A stretch of DNA of 44,852 nt. Source: HGM11412 sp045536025. Its GTDB lineage: Bacteria > Bacillota > Clostridia > Christensenellales > Borkfalkiaceae. The notes beneath the pieces are model-generated. The model worked only from the letters and a program-made list of their open reading frames with translations. It was not told where the DNA came from and did not search any database. Where the stretch lies: assembly GCA_045536025.1 (NCBI GenBank), contig JAZSMT010000035.1, positions 1 through 44,852 of the forward strand. Reading direction: 5' to 3'. The translations under genes and the position numbers were made by a program. Shown piece after piece: positions 32,120-40,730 of this stretch (positions are counted from its first letter, which is position 1; every line of letters begins with the position of its first letter).

Positions 32120-33450
32120 TGGAATTAACTAGCGGAGCAAAAATTATTATAAACGTATTGAAAAACCACGGGTATCAAGCCTATGCTGTGGGCGGTTTCG
32201 TGCGCAATTTTTTGCTTGGTATTCCCGTTTTAGACGTTGACGTTACTACGTCCGCTACCCCCGAACAAATTCTTGAGGTTTTTAAAGACTATAAAGTTTA
32301 TCTAACGGGTATTAAACACGGCACGGTAACGGTAAATGCTGGCGGTGAAAATATCGAGGTTACTACCTTTAGGGTAGACGGTGAGTATAGTGACAGTCGC
32401 CACCCCGATACCGTTAAGTTTGTAACCGATATTAAAGGCGATTTACTTCGCCGTGATTTTACCATAAACGCAATGGCGTACGATGGAGAAACTTTAATAG
32501 ATTTATACGGTGGAAGAAAAGATTTAGAAGATAAAATTATACGCGCCGTTGGCGAGCCGACCAAGCGCTTTCAAGAGGACGCTTTAAGGATTTTAAGAGC
32601 TTTAAGATTTTCTTCTGTATTAGATTTTGAAATAGAAAAAGAAACCGCACAAGCTATGCTTGAGAACAAGCATCTTTTAAAAAGCGTTTCGATAGAAAGG
32701 GTATTTTCAGAGCTTAATAAAATATTGCTAGGTCGTGGCGTTGAAAGGGTTTTAACTAAGTATAAAGAAATAATTTTCGAGGTGTTACCCGAGCTTAAGC
32801 CTTGCGACGGGTTTAATCAAAACTCTAAATTCCACGCGTATGACGTATATATTCACACGGTAAAAAGCGTAGCCTTAAGCTGTGCCGACAAAACCGTTAG
32901 GTGGGTGCTACTTTTACACGATATTGAAAAACCCTCGTCTTACAGCGAGGATGAAAACGGAGTAGGTCATTTTTACGGGCATCAGAAAAAAAGCGCCGAT
33001 AGGGCGGTTAAAGTGTTAAAAAGGCTTAAAGCTAGCAACGAACTTATATCGGATTGTTACCACCTTATATGCCTTCACGACTGTAAGACCGAGATTTCGC
33101 GCGGGGAGATTAAAAAGTTGCTTAATCTTTACGGCGTTAAAATTATAAAAAAACTCGTAGAGGTTAAGCGGGGGGACGCGCTTTCGCACGCTTCGCCGTA
33201 CGCCGAGATTAGAAAAAAGTTTGTAGAAGGGTTTTCAAAAACGCTTGACGATATTTTAAAAAACGAAGAGTGTTTTACCCTTAAAAGATTAAAAATTGAT
33301 GGGAACGACGTTAAGGAAAGGGGCTTTAATGGTGCTGAGATAAAAAGAGTTTTACAAGCCCTTTTAAACGACGTTATGTTTGATAGAGTTCAAAACCGAA
33401 AGGAAGATTTACTTATAAGGTTAGACGATGAAAGAAGTTTTAGAAAGTAA
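32119..33450 (+). CDS. cca: CCA-adding tRNA nucleotidyltransferase with HD domain
   Basis: A 443-residue class II nucleotidyltransferase. 'YAVGGFVRNFLLGIPVLDVDVTT' contains the GG and D-x-D catalytic residues. 'DLLRRDFTINAMAYD' and 'EDALRILRALRFSS' are the nucleotide-recognition motifs (the RRD site). A C-terminal HD domain ('WVLLLHDIEKPSSY' and 'DCYHLICLHD') adds phosphohydrolase potential. It builds or repairs the CCA end of tRNAs. Poly(A) polymerase activity is a possible alternative within the family. It overlaps uvrC by 23 bases. Confidence 0.92.
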   Translation: MELTSGAKIIINVLKNHGYQAYAVGGFVRNFLLGIPVLDVDVTTSATPEQILEVFKDYKVYLTGIKHGTVTVNAGGENIEVTTFRVDGEYSDSRHPDTVKFVTDIKGDLLRRDFTINAMAYDGETLIDLYGGRKDLEDKIIRAVGEPTKRFQEDALRILRALRFSSVLDFEIEKETAQAMLENKHLLKSVSIERVFSELNKILLGRGVERVLTKYKEIIFEVLPELKPCDGFNQNSKFHAYDVYIHTVKSVALSCADKTVRWVLLLHDIEKPSSYSEDENGVGHFYGHQKKSADRAVKVLKRLKASNELISDCYHLICLHDCKTEISRGEIKKLLNLYGVKIIKKLVEVKRGDALSHASPYAEIRKKFVEGFSKTLDDILKNEECFTLKRLKIDGNDVKERGFNGAEIKRVLQALLNDVMFDRVQNRKEDLLIRLDDERSFRK

Positions 33451-35257
33451 AATAAAATTACTTCCCAAAAGCCCCGGCGTATACGTTATGATTGATAGCG
33501 AGGGTACGGTCATATACGTCGGCAAGGCGAAAAACTTAAAAAACCGCGTTACGCAGTATTTCAGAAACGGCTTAAAGACTGAAAAGGTAGCCGTTATGGT
33601 TCAAAGTGTCGACGATTTTTATTACGTTTTAACGCATACCGAGCGTGACGCTTTATCGCTAGAGAATAACCTTATAAAAAAATATAAACCCAAATACAAT
33701 ATTTTACTTAAAGACGATAAAAGTTATCCGTATATAAGAGTTGATTTAAAAGAGGAATTTCCTCGCTTTACCGTCGTTAGAAAAATAAAAAAAGACGGCG
33801 CTAAGTATTTCGGGCCGTATATGCTTAAAATATCTGTAAGCGACGTTTTAGATATAGTAAGCAGTGCTTACAAAATTCGCCCTTGTACCAAAGCGATAAA
33901 GGCAACTAAAAAGCGCGAGTGCCTTAACTATCACTTAGGTTTGTGCTTAGCCCCTTGCGCTGGTAAATGCAGTAGGGAAGAATATTTAAAAGAGGTAAAA
34001 AGTGCCATTGACTTTTTATCGGGCAACGACGACGGCGCTCAAAAACTTTTAAAAGAAAAAATGCTCGCTTTTGCCGAGCACGAAGAGTTTGAAAAGGCGC
34101 AAAGTATTAAAGAAAAATTATCAGTACTTGAAAAAATCAAAGAAAAAAAGATAACTGCGTTAAACCGTTATATTTCAGCCGACGTAATATCCGTTAAAAG
34201 CGACGGGTTATTTTCGGCAATTAGCGTTTTGTTTGTAAGAAACGGTAAGTCTATGGGCGTTAAAAACTATTCCGCCGAAACCTTTTCAGGAAGTGACGAA
34301 GAGGTTTTATCCGAATTTCTTTTAAGGTTTTACGATAATAACCGTGAAATTCCCGACGAAATTTTAGTAAGTTTTGAGCAAGGCGAAATAATAGTTGATA
34401 AAATCCGCGAATTATCTGGTAAAAAGACGGTGATTGCCGTACCTGAAAAGGGAGTTAAAAAAGAACTTTTAAAAATGGCGGATAAAAACGCAGAAGATTA
34501 TCTAGGCACTTACATTGATAAAATCGTTAGAAAAAATCAAGTTAAAGATTTGGCGCTAACTCGCCTTAAAGATATTTTAAACCTTTCAAAAACGCCAAGG
34601 CGTATGGAGTGCTTTGATATATCCCACATCTCTGGCGTTGACAAAGTTGGCTCAATGGTAGTGTTTAATAACGGCGAGCCAGACAAAAGCGAATATCGCC
34701 GTTTTAAGATAAAAACGGTTGAAGGAAACGACGATTTTGCCTCCTTGCAAGAGGTGCTAAGAAGAAGGCTTTTAAAGCTTGGAACGAACGAGGAAGAAAA
34801 GTTTGCAAAACCCGACCTTATCGTAATCGACGGTGGTAAGGGGCAGTTATCTTCCGTAAAAGAAATTTTTGACGAGTTAAAAGTTGACGGCATAGACCTT
34901 ATTTCTCTTGCCGAGCGAGAAGAAGAGATTTTTACGCCTAACTTATATAATTCAATAAAACTTGAAAAGTCCGACCAAGCGCTTAAAATGCTAATTCGTC
35001 TGCGTGACGAGGCGCACAGGTTTGCAATTACCTTTAACAGGAACTTGCGAACTAAGCGCACGTTAAAATCCTTGCTTACCGAAATTGACGGTATAGGCAA
35101 GGTAAAAAGAAACGCTTTAATAGATAAATTTAAGGATATTTCGGGGCTGATATCCGCAAGCACTAAAGAGCTTATGGAAGTTGAGGGTATCGGCGAAAAG
35201 CAAGCCGAAAAGATTAAGGAATTTTTAAAGTCTAACGGCGGTATTATCAAAAGTTAA
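33428..35257 (+). CDS. uvrC: excinuclease ABC subunit C
   Basis: A 609-residue nuclease. N-terminal GIY-YIG domain ('SPGVYVMIDSEGTVIYVGKAKNLKNRV'), a cysteine cluster near 150-180 ('CLNYHLGLCLAPCAGKC'), a UVR helix pair ('FEKAQSIKEKL'), the RNase H-like C-terminal nuclease ('MECFDISHISG' and 'PDLIVIDGGKGQL') and two helix-hairpin-helix motifs at the end. It cuts on both sides of a lesion bound by UvrAB. It is last in the murB operon, starting inside cca and overlapping the minus-strand DUF1294-like gene by 11 bases. Confidence 0.97.
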   Translation: MKEVLESKIKLLPKSPGVYVMIDSEGTVIYVGKAKNLKNRVTQYFRNGLKTEKVAVMVQSVDDFYYVLTHTERDALSLENNLIKKYKPKYNILLKDDKSYPYIRVDLKEEFPRFTVVRKIKKDGAKYFGPYMLKISVSDVLDIVSSAYKIRPCTKAIKATKKRECLNYHLGLCLAPCAGKCSREEYLKEVKSAIDFLSGNDDGAQKLLKEKMLAFAEHEEFEKAQSIKEKLSVLEKIKEKKITALNRYISADVISVKSDGLFSAISVLFVRNGKSMGVKNYSAETFSGSDEEVLSEFLLRFYDNNREIPDEILVSFEQGEIIVDKIRELSGKKTVIAVPEKGVKKELLKMADKNAEDYLGTYIDKIVRKNQVKDLALTRLKDILNLSKTPRRMECFDISHISGVDKVGSMVVFNNGEPDKSEYRRFKIKTVEGNDDFASLQEVLRRRLLKLGTNEEEKFAKPDLIVIDGGKGQLSSVKEIFDELKVDGIDLISLAEREEEIFTPNLYNSIKLEKSDQALKMLIRLRDEAHRFAITFNRNLRTKRTLKSLLTEIDGIGKVKRNALIDKFKDISGLISASTKELMEVEGIGEKQAEKIKEFLKSNGGIIKS

Positions 35258-35540
35258 AATCGCCCATAAACCCAAGCACTAAAAAGTAAACGTTTACGGC
35301 AATAAGAAGTGGCATAACCACCATGAGTAGTAGACTGTCTTTACGGTATGAAAGTATAAAGGTGGATATAAATATTCCAAGCGCTCCGCCTATTGCGCCA
35401 GTAAAAAACAACTTGCCGTCTTTTACCTTACTTTCACCCGTTTCCGCATTTTGAATTTTTTGTGAACGGACGAGCATAAAGGCGTAGAAATTCACCGCCA
35501 CGATATAAACTATTAACAAAATTCTAAGTAAAGTTACCAT
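35247..35540 (-). CDS. DUF1294-like small membrane protein
   Basis: About 97 residues with three membrane helices. 'FFTGAIGGALGIFISTFILSYRKDSLL' resembles the glycine-rich core of DUF1294 (LLGG-xGA--G), where the usual RHK(T) is 'YRKD'. The start is uncertain. ATG at 35540 begins right before the first helix and best matches family members. An ATG at 35576 or TTG at 35597 in the same frame would extend it. The 3' end overlaps uvrC by 11 bases. The function of the family is not known. Confidence 0.65.
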   Translation of the reverse strand: MVTLLRILLIVYIVAVNFYAFMLVRSQKIQNAETGESKVKDGKLFFTGAIGGALGIFISTFILSYRKDSLLLMVVMPLLIAVNVYFLVLGFMGDFNF

Positions 35541-35577
35541 ATAAAAAGTATGAGCACAAAGGTTAAATTTTTGCATT

Positions 35578-37443
35578 ATGTTTTTACCAGTTAACAAAAG
35601 CCAAATAAAAGGCGAGCTCGACTTCGTTCTTATCGCGTCAGACGCGTACGTCGACCACCCAACCTACGGGCACGCCGTTATATCACGCCTTATTGAAAGC
35701 CAAGGCTTTTCAATAGGCATAATTCCGCAACCCTTATTAGATGCGGATTATTTTGCTTTGCCAAAGCCTAAAATAGCGTATCTTATCTCGGGCGGTGTGG
35801 TTGACAGCATGGTAAACAACTACACCGTAGCAAAACGAAAAAGAGATATAGACGTATATTCTCCTAAATCCAAGCAAGGCAAGCGCCCTGACAGGCAGGT
35901 TACCGTATATGCAAAGGCGTTAAAAAGGCTGTTTCCCGATAGCTTTATAATTATAGGTGGCGTTGAGGCGTCGCTTAGAAGATTTGCCCACTACGATTAT
36001 TGGAGCGATACCGTTATGCCCTCCGTTTTAACAGACAGCGGTGCCGACCTTTTAATTTACGGTGCAGGCGAAAAGCCCTTTTTAGATATTTGCGCCCTCT
36101 TAAAAAAAGGCGTGCCTATATCTAAAATGACGGACGTTAGAGGTACGGTTATAAAGGTAAATAAAGCGCAAGAGCAGTCGCTTTTAGATAAAGGTTTTAT
36201 TAAATTACCGCCTTATAGCGAGGTTTTAACTAATAAGTTATCATACGCCAAGGCATTTAAAGAGCAAAGCCGTAATACCGACGCGCTAAATGCAAGCGTT
36301 ATATATCAAGAGCAAATTAGCGGTGAAATCGTAGTTCAAAACCTACCGCAATATCCTTTAACCGTTGAGGAGATGGATTTTGTGTACGCTCTTCCGTACG
36401 AGAGAAATTATCATCCTATGTACGAGAGTGAGGGTGGAATAAAATCGATTGAAGAGGTTAAGTTTTCGGTAGTCAGCCATAGGGGATGCTATGGAAGCTG
36501 TTCTTTTTGTTCAATCAATTATCATCAGGGTAGACGAATTCAAAAGCGCAGTGACGAAAGCATTTTAAGCGAGATAAAACTCTTAACTAAAGATAAAGAC
36601 TTTAAAGGATATATTCACGACCTTTCAGGTCCGTCTGCAAACTTTCGCGAGCCCGCTTGTGACAAGCAAAAATGCTCGGGCGTGTGTAAAGATAGGTATT
36701 GTATCGGTAGTTCGCCTTGCAAAAACCTCAAAGTTGACCATATGGGTTTTATAAACCTACTGAGAAAGGCGCGTGCGGTTGAGGGGGTAAAAAAAGTTTT
36801 TATTAGAAGTGGGCTTAGATACGATTATTTATTGTACGATAAAAATCAATCGGTGCTCGAAGAGCTTGTAAAACATCATATATCGGGGCAATTAAAGGTA
36901 GCACCCGAGCATATGTCGGACGGGGTTTTAAAGTTTATGAACAAACCCTCGTTCAGCGTTTACAAGCAGTTTGCCGACAAGTATAAAAACCTCAACCAAA
37001 AGATAGGTAAAAAACAGTTTTTAGTTCCTTATCTCATATCCTCGCACCCAGGCTGTACTCTTTCAAACGCAGTTGAGCTTACCGAGTATTTAAAAAGTAT
37101 AAACTATATGCCCGAGCAGGTGCAGGACTTTTATCCCACGCCGTCTACGAGGTCGACTTGTATGTATTATACGGGCATAGACCCCGACACTTTAAAGCCT
37201 GTTTATATTCCCAAGTCGCAAGAGGAAAAGAGGCTTCAGCGCGCTCTACTTCAATACCGCTTGCCAAAGAATAAAGATGCGGTTAACAAAGCGTATGCCT
37301 TGGCTAAGTTGGAAAGCCCTCAAAATAGCAAAAACACCTCCGAAAAAATTACGGCAAAGCCCACTAAAAAATACATACGCGGAACGGAAGTTTTTAGAAA
37401 AAGCTTATCCTCAAAGGGTGGCGCTCGTAAAAATAAACGATAA
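35578..37443 (+). CDS. YgiQ-family radical SAM protein (UPF0313)
   Basis: A 621-residue protein. 'DFVLIASDAYVDHPTYGHAVISRLIESQGF' is the YgiQ N-terminal signature. C304-x3-C308-x2-C311 ('CYGSCSFC') binds the radical-SAM iron-sulfur cluster. A further cysteine group 'CDKQKCSGVCKDRYCIGSSPC' is typical of the family. 'APEHMSDGVLKFMNKPS' and 'QVQDFYPTPSTRSTCMYYTGIDP' are conserved. The tail is lysine rich. The substrate is unknown. No Shine-Dalgarno is close to the ATG, and the gene is divergent from the DUF1294-like gene. Confidence 0.93.
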   Translation: MFLPVNKSQIKGELDFVLIASDAYVDHPTYGHAVISRLIESQGFSIGIIPQPLLDADYFALPKPKIAYLISGGVVDSMVNNYTVAKRKRDIDVYSPKSKQGKRPDRQVTVYAKALKRLFPDSFIIIGGVEASLRRFAHYDYWSDTVMPSVLTDSGADLLIYGAGEKPFLDICALLKKGVPISKMTDVRGTVIKVNKAQEQSLLDKGFIKLPPYSEVLTNKLSYAKAFKEQSRNTDALNASVIYQEQISGEIVVQNLPQYPLTVEEMDFVYALPYERNYHPMYESEGGIKSIEEVKFSVVSHRGCYGSCSFCSINYHQGRRIQKRSDESILSEIKLLTKDKDFKGYIHDLSGPSANFREPACDKQKCSGVCKDRYCIGSSPCKNLKVDHMGFINLLRKARAVEGVKKVFIRSGLRYDYLLYDKNQSVLEELVKHHISGQLKVAPEHMSDGVLKFMNKPSFSVYKQFADKYKNLNQKIGKKQFLVPYLISSHPGCTLSNAVELTEYLKSINYMPEQVQDFYPTPSTRSTCMYYTGIDPDTLKPVYIPKSQEEKRLQRALLQYRLPKNKDAVNKAYALAKLESPQNSKNTSEKITAKPTKKYIRGTEVFRKSLSSKGGARKNKR

Positions 37444-37458
37444 TTGCCGTTTTTTTTA
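37435..37458 (+). terminator. weak terminator after the YgiQ gene
   Basis: AAACG / CGTTT with an 8-base loop followed by five or more T. It overlaps the end of the gene. The stem is short, so strength is doubtful. Confidence 0.45.
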
Positions 37459-37466
37459 AGAAAGAC

Positions 37467-37494
37467 TTGCAAAAATCGTAAAAAGTGTTAAAAT
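37467..37494 (+). promoter_or_regulatory. sigma-A promoter of nrdR
   Basis: TTGCAA (37467-37472), 16-base spacer, TAAAAT (37489-37494). The 17 bases GTTAAAATATATAAAGT are identical to the tig promoter. No NrdR box pair was recognised here. Confidence 0.6.
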
Positions 37495-37507
37495 ATATAA
37501 AGTAGGG

Positions 37508-37526
37508 CGTTATACAAGGTATAACG
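37508..37526 (+). promoter_or_regulatory. 5' leader hairpin of nrdR
   Basis: Perfect 8-bp stem CGTTATAC / GTATAACG with AAG loop, followed by a smaller GCTT/AAGC stem (37527-37540) and then GAGG before the ATG. It has the same form (8 bp, 3-base loop) as the leader hairpin at 6972-6990. Confidence 0.55.
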
Positions 37527-37556
37527 GCTTACTGAAAAGCAATATGAGGTTAATTT

Positions 37557-38009
37557 ATGAAATGTATGTATTGCGGTTGCATTGAAAGTAAAGTAATAGA
37601 TTCAAGGTCAACTGACGAAAATACTATGATTCGCCGTAGGCGCGAGTGTATAGGTTGCGGTAGGCGCTTTACCACTTACGAAACGGTTGAAACAACTCCC
37701 GTACTCGTTATTAAAAACGGTGGCACGCGTGAGATGTTTGACGCGGGCAAAATCAAAAGTGGCATAATAAAAGCTTGTGAAAAGCGCCCCGTTCCTATGT
37801 TTAAGATAGATAATTTGGTTGAAGATATTCAAAAGCAGGTATACAACTCGCTTGACCAAGAAATAACGTCTAAGGAAATAGGCGAAATGGTTATGAACGG
37901 CCTTAAGGATATCGACGAGGTTGCATACGTAAGATTTGCCTCCGTTTATCGTTCGTTCAAAGATATTTCTACGTTCATGCGTGAACTTGAAAAGCTTTCA
38001 AAGGGTTAA
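37557..38009 (+). CDS. nrdR: transcriptional repressor NrdR
   Basis: A 150-residue repressor of ribonucleotide reductase genes. The N-terminal zinc ribbon has C3, C6, C31 and C34 ('MKCMYCG' and 'ECIGCGRRFTTYE'). The ATP-cone domain follows ('VLVIKNGGTREMFDAGKIKSGIIKAC'), which senses ATP/dATP. 'VAYVRFASVYRSFKDI' ends the conserved part. Length is standard. The next gene begins one base after the stop. Confidence 0.97.
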   Translation: MKCMYCGCIESKVIDSRSTDENTMIRRRRECIGCGRRFTTYETVETTPVLVIKNGGTREMFDAGKIKSGIIKACEKRPVPMFKIDNLVEDIQKQVYNSLDQEITSKEIGEMVMNGLKDIDEVAYVRFASVYRSFKDISTFMRELEKLSKG

Positions 38010-38010
38010 T

Positions 38011-38709
38011 ATGAGTAAAGGTAAAAAATTATCAAAAAAGAGCGTTAAAATTATTGCTATTATTCTTGCAATAATAGCGTTTATAACGGCGGGCTTATTC
38101 GTTGTTGACAGTTTTGCCCCAGCAAACCCCAAAGTTTATCATAGGTTTGTTTTATCAACCTTTTCCGGCTCGTTTGACGGTGAAGATACGCCAAACAGCG
38201 CTTATCAAGTTGAAATTCAAAAGAACTCTCAGTCGGGCGAAAAACAATATTTTTGTATAAATACCAAAGTTTCTACGACCAATAACGAAAACATCAAAGA
38301 AGTTTGGATAAACTTTTCCGACCTTTATGAAGACGAAATTAATATTTTCACCTCTATGGGTTGGCAGGGCAAATCCAAGTATTTATCTGAAAGAACCTAC
38401 ACTAAATCCGACGTAAGAAAAAATAATGACGGTTGGTTTAATATTTATAAAACCGGTAAAAAAGAGGGTTTAGAGGTTAATTCCCACGAGTTTCTCGGTC
38501 AGTTAAGAGTGGGTTTTTCGGCGAATATAAAGGTGAGAGAAATCGTTGTTGTAGATATGGAAGGCAAGGTTGGTAAAGTATTGGTTAACCATTGCTCGAA
38601 CGGTGGTAAACCCGTGGTTGACGGCTACGCCGAAATGCACGACGGTGAGCTTAATCCCGAAAGCGTTTCAAACGTTTGTGATGAGGGTTCAACTTTTAAA
38701 GTAAACTAA
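38011..38709 (+). CDS. membrane-anchored exported protein of unknown function
   Basis: A 232-residue protein starting at the ATG just after nrdR, with AAAGGG before it; an upstream in-frame extension inside nrdR was not accepted. A lysine-rich start and one helix (VKIIAIILAIIAFITAGLFVVDSF) anchor it. The rest is outside the cell and beta-rich ('IKEVWINFSDLY', 'FLGQLRVGFSANIKVREIVVVDMEGKVGKV'), similar in feel to a discoidin or carbohydrate-binding sandwich. I do not recognise the family. It forms an operon with nrdR and ends at a strong terminator. Confidence 0.72.
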   Translation: MSKGKKLSKKSVKIIAIILAIIAFITAGLFVVDSFAPANPKVYHRFVLSTFSGSFDGEDTPNSAYQVEIQKNSQSGEKQYFCINTKVSTTNNENIKEVWINFSDLYEDEINIFTSMGWQGKSKYLSERTYTKSDVRKNNDGWFNIYKTGKKEGLEVNSHEFLGQLRVGFSANIKVREIVVVDMEGKVGKVLVNHCSNGGKPVVDGYAEMHDGELNPESVSNVCDEGSTFKVN

Positions 38710-38722
38710 TTAAAAATACGTC

Positions 38723-38760
38723 AAAAAAGAGTACGTTTTTACAAAATGTACTCTTTTTTT
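38723..38760 (+). terminator. intrinsic terminator
   Basis: AAAAAAGAGTAC / GTACTCTTTTTTT with a 13-base loop. It separates the nrdR operon from spoIIGA. Confidence 0.85.
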
Positions 38761-38787
38761 ATTGCTGTAAAAAGTTAAAATGTGGCT

Positions 38788-39600
38788 ATGGCGGTGTATA
38801 TTGAGTATGCAATTATAGACAATTTAGTAATTAACTATCTGCTTATTAAAACGGCAACGCGCTCAGCGCTTGTTAAAACTAACTTTTTAAGGCTTATCCT
38901 TTCCGCGCTTTTAGGAACGGCGGTGGCGGTTGTTTTACCGCTGTTTAATTTACCTGATATATATCTTTTAATAATTAAAATAACCCTTTGCTTACTAATG
39001 GCGCTTATAGGCGGTAAATATCTAACCGTTAAAAAATACCTTTTCACCTGCTTGCTGTTTTTGTTCTTTACCTTTTTATGCGGTGGATTTATAATAGCTT
39101 TATTTAACCTCGCTATGATTGATTACGAAAGCTATTTTTACTCAAATTATGACAGTATAATTCCGATAGGCATTACCGTTTTTTTAATATATCTCGTTAG
39201 TAAAAGTGTAACTTTCGCTGTAAAAAAGCTTTTAAAAGAGCGCAATCTACGCCCCTTTTTAAGACAATGCGTTTTAATTATAAACAAGAAAAAGTTTATC
39301 GTAAAAGGCTTTATCGACAGCGGTAACGGGCTATACGACAGCCGTTCGGGGCTACCCGTAATAGTTTGCTCAAACGCTTTGTTTGAAAGGCTTAAAAATA
39401 ATAATTTAAAAAAGAGCTTATCAACCCTTAATTTCGACACGGTAAGCGGTTCTTCTGAAATGTCGCTTTACGTTATTGATAAGCTTTTGATATATAACGG
39501 AATAAAAGTGAATATATTTAATAACGTACTCTTGGGTGTTAGCCCGTTTGGCTTTAACTCGAGTAGCTACGAACTACTACTTCATCCCACTTTAGCGTAG
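38788..39600 (+). CDS. spoIIGA: SpoIIGA, sporulation sigma-E processing protease
   Basis: A 270-residue protein with five N-terminal membrane helices and a C-terminal aspartic-protease-like domain. The active site is D177-S-G-N ('KGFIDSGNGLYDSRSGLPVIVC'). SpoIIGA cleaves the pro-sequence of sigma-E in the mother cell after SpoIIR signalling. The ATG at 38788 gives MAVYIEY and fits the family start; a GTG two codons upstream is possible. TAAAAT ends 6 bases before this ATG and no ribosome site is seen. sigE follows 8 bases after the stop. Confidence 0.92.
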   Translation: MAVYIEYAIIDNLVINYLLIKTATRSALVKTNFLRLILSALLGTAVAVVLPLFNLPDIYLLIIKITLCLLMALIGGKYLTVKKYLFTCLLFLFFTFLCGGFIIALFNLAMIDYESYFYSNYDSIIPIGITVFLIYLVSKSVTFAVKKLLKERNLRPFLRQCVLIINKKKFIVKGFIDSGNGLYDSRSGLPVIVCSNALFERLKNNNLKKSLSTLNFDTVSGSSEMSLYVIDKLLIYNGIKVNIFNNVLLGVSPFGFNSSSYELLLHPTLA

Positions 39601-39608
39601 AGGTATTT

Positions 39609-40307
39609 ATGAATTTGTTGAAGAAATTAAAAAACTTAATCAAAAATCTTATTAAAAGCGAAAATTCCCTTTACTATTTAAGCGGTAGTGAAACTCTTCC
39701 CAAAGCCTATTCATTAGAAGAAGAAAACGAAAAACTACTGCTTTTAGAAAGTGGTGACGAAAGCGTCAAGAAAGACCTTATCGAGCATAATTTAAGGCTT
39801 GTTGTGTACATAGCTAGAAAGTTTGATAACACCGGCGTAGACCTTGATGATTTGATATCCGTTGGTAGCGTAGGGCTTATAAAGGCGGTAAACACCTTTA
39901 ATCTCGATAAAAAAATCAAGCTTGCAACTTACGCCTCGCGCTGTATCGAAAACGAGATTTTAATGCACCTTAGAAAGATATCTAAAATAAAGGGAGAAAT
40001 TTCGTTAGACGAGCCTTTAAACGTCGATTACGAGGGTAACGAACTACTTTTATCCGACGTTTTAGGAACAGACCCCGAAATCGTTTACAAGCAAACCGAA
40101 GAAGACGAGGAGCGAAAAATTCTTCGCAAAGCGCTTGAACGCTTAAATTTTCGCGAACGCCAAATTATGCACCTGCGCTTTGGTTTAGGTGGTGACGACG
40201 AGCTTACCCAAAAAGAAGTAGCCGACCTCTTAGGAATATCGCAGTCCTACATATCACGACTAGAAAAGAAAATAGTGGAGAGGTTAAGGAAGGAATTCAA
40301 ATTTTAA
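39609..40307 (+). CDS. sigE: RNA polymerase sigma-E factor (sporulation, pro-form)
   Basis: A 232-residue sigma-70 family protein. The basic N terminus 'MNLLKKLKNLIKNLIKS' followed by 'LYYLSGSETLPKAYSLEEE' matches the pro-sequence and processing region of sigma-E. Region 2 ('LRLVVYIARKFDNTGVDLDDLISVGSVGLIKA') and region 4 ('FRERQIMHLRFGLG...TQKEVADLLGISQSYISRLEKKIVERL') are complete. It directs early mother-cell genes, ylbJ among them in Bacillus. sigG, the normal next gene, is missing. GAGG lies upstream of the ATG. Confidence 0.94.
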   Translation: MNLLKKLKNLIKNLIKSENSLYYLSGSETLPKAYSLEEENEKLLLLESGDESVKKDLIEHNLRLVVYIARKFDNTGVDLDDLISVGSVGLIKAVNTFNLDKKIKLATYASRCIENEILMHLRKISKIKGEISLDEPLNVDYEGNELLLSDVLGTDPEIVYKQTEEDEERKILRKALERLNFRERQIMHLRFGLGGDDELTQKEVADLLGISQSYISRLEKKIVERLRKEFKF

Positions 40308-40492
40308 GACTTAAGGTCTTATTTACTTCGTTATACTTTGTTAACCATCAGTCAACAACCTTTGATGACCAAAAGGTCTATCTAAGTCTGTTGTCTTTCG
40401 GTTACCTCGTCTAACTCGCAACTAAGCCCTTAAATAAGCTTTGTAATAAGTAAACAACTTAAAATAAGTAATAAAACAAAAAGCACGCCGTA
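40308..40492. other. AT-rich intergenic stretch after sigE
   Basis: Contains a 15-base palindrome (40306-40320, AAGAC-TTAAG-GTCTT) overlapping the sigE stop, a TGACC/GGTC hairpin near 40366-40378 similar to one after clpX, and the octamer CGTCTAAC at 40408-40415 that recurs in both hairpin arrays. No credible gene is present on either strand. Confidence 0.5.
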
Positions 40493-40700
40493 GTCGCTCT
40501 TCCCGTAGGGAACTAGCGACAACTAAATAAATCCTTACGGATTTGTTATATCCGTCTAACAACGGGTGATATCGCCTACGGCGGTGAAATTTGCCTAACG
40601 GCAAGTTGTGGATTTATTTAATATAACTGCGACTGCAAGTCGCAATCTAACGCAAAATAGTTTTGCATATAACTTTTAGCCACAAGGCTAAAAATATCAC
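40493..40700. repeat. mirrored hairpin array 2 with inverting 7-bp linker
   Basis: Hairpins: 40493-40498/40515-40520 with an inner TTCCC/GGGAA stem; 40529-40534/40539-40544; CGCC/GGCG 40573-40583; TTGCC/GGCAA 40591-40604; TGCGAC/GTCGCA 40628-40644; GCAAAA/TTTTGC 40652-40666; TTTTAGCC/GGCTAAAA 40674-40693. Left linkers are GTTATAT (40545), GTGATAT (40566) and GTGAAAT (40584), then GTTGTGG. Right linkers are ATATAAC (40621), ATCTAAC (40645), ATATAAC (40667) and ATATCAC (40694), their reverse complements. The turn is at about 40612-40620. It has the same plan as array 1 at the left end of the window. No ORF lies inside. Confidence 0.8.
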
Positions 40701-40730
40701 TAATTTAATATTGTTTTTTGTGGATAAGAA

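Noticed and set aside
34537..35250. Long minus-strand open frame (237 codons) opposite uvrC
   Set aside because: Lies wholly antisense to a well-conserved uvrC, is serine-rich low-complexity in translation and has no recognisable motif or ribosome site. It is a shadow of uvrC codon use.
37500..37556. NrdR-box autoregulatory site before nrdR
   Set aside because: No paired ACA-ATAT-TGT type boxes with correct spacing were found; only hairpins are seen.
37936..38010. N-terminal extension of the exported protein inside nrdR
   Set aside because: The extra residues come from nrdR coding sequence in another frame; an ATG with AAAGGG lies one base after nrdR.
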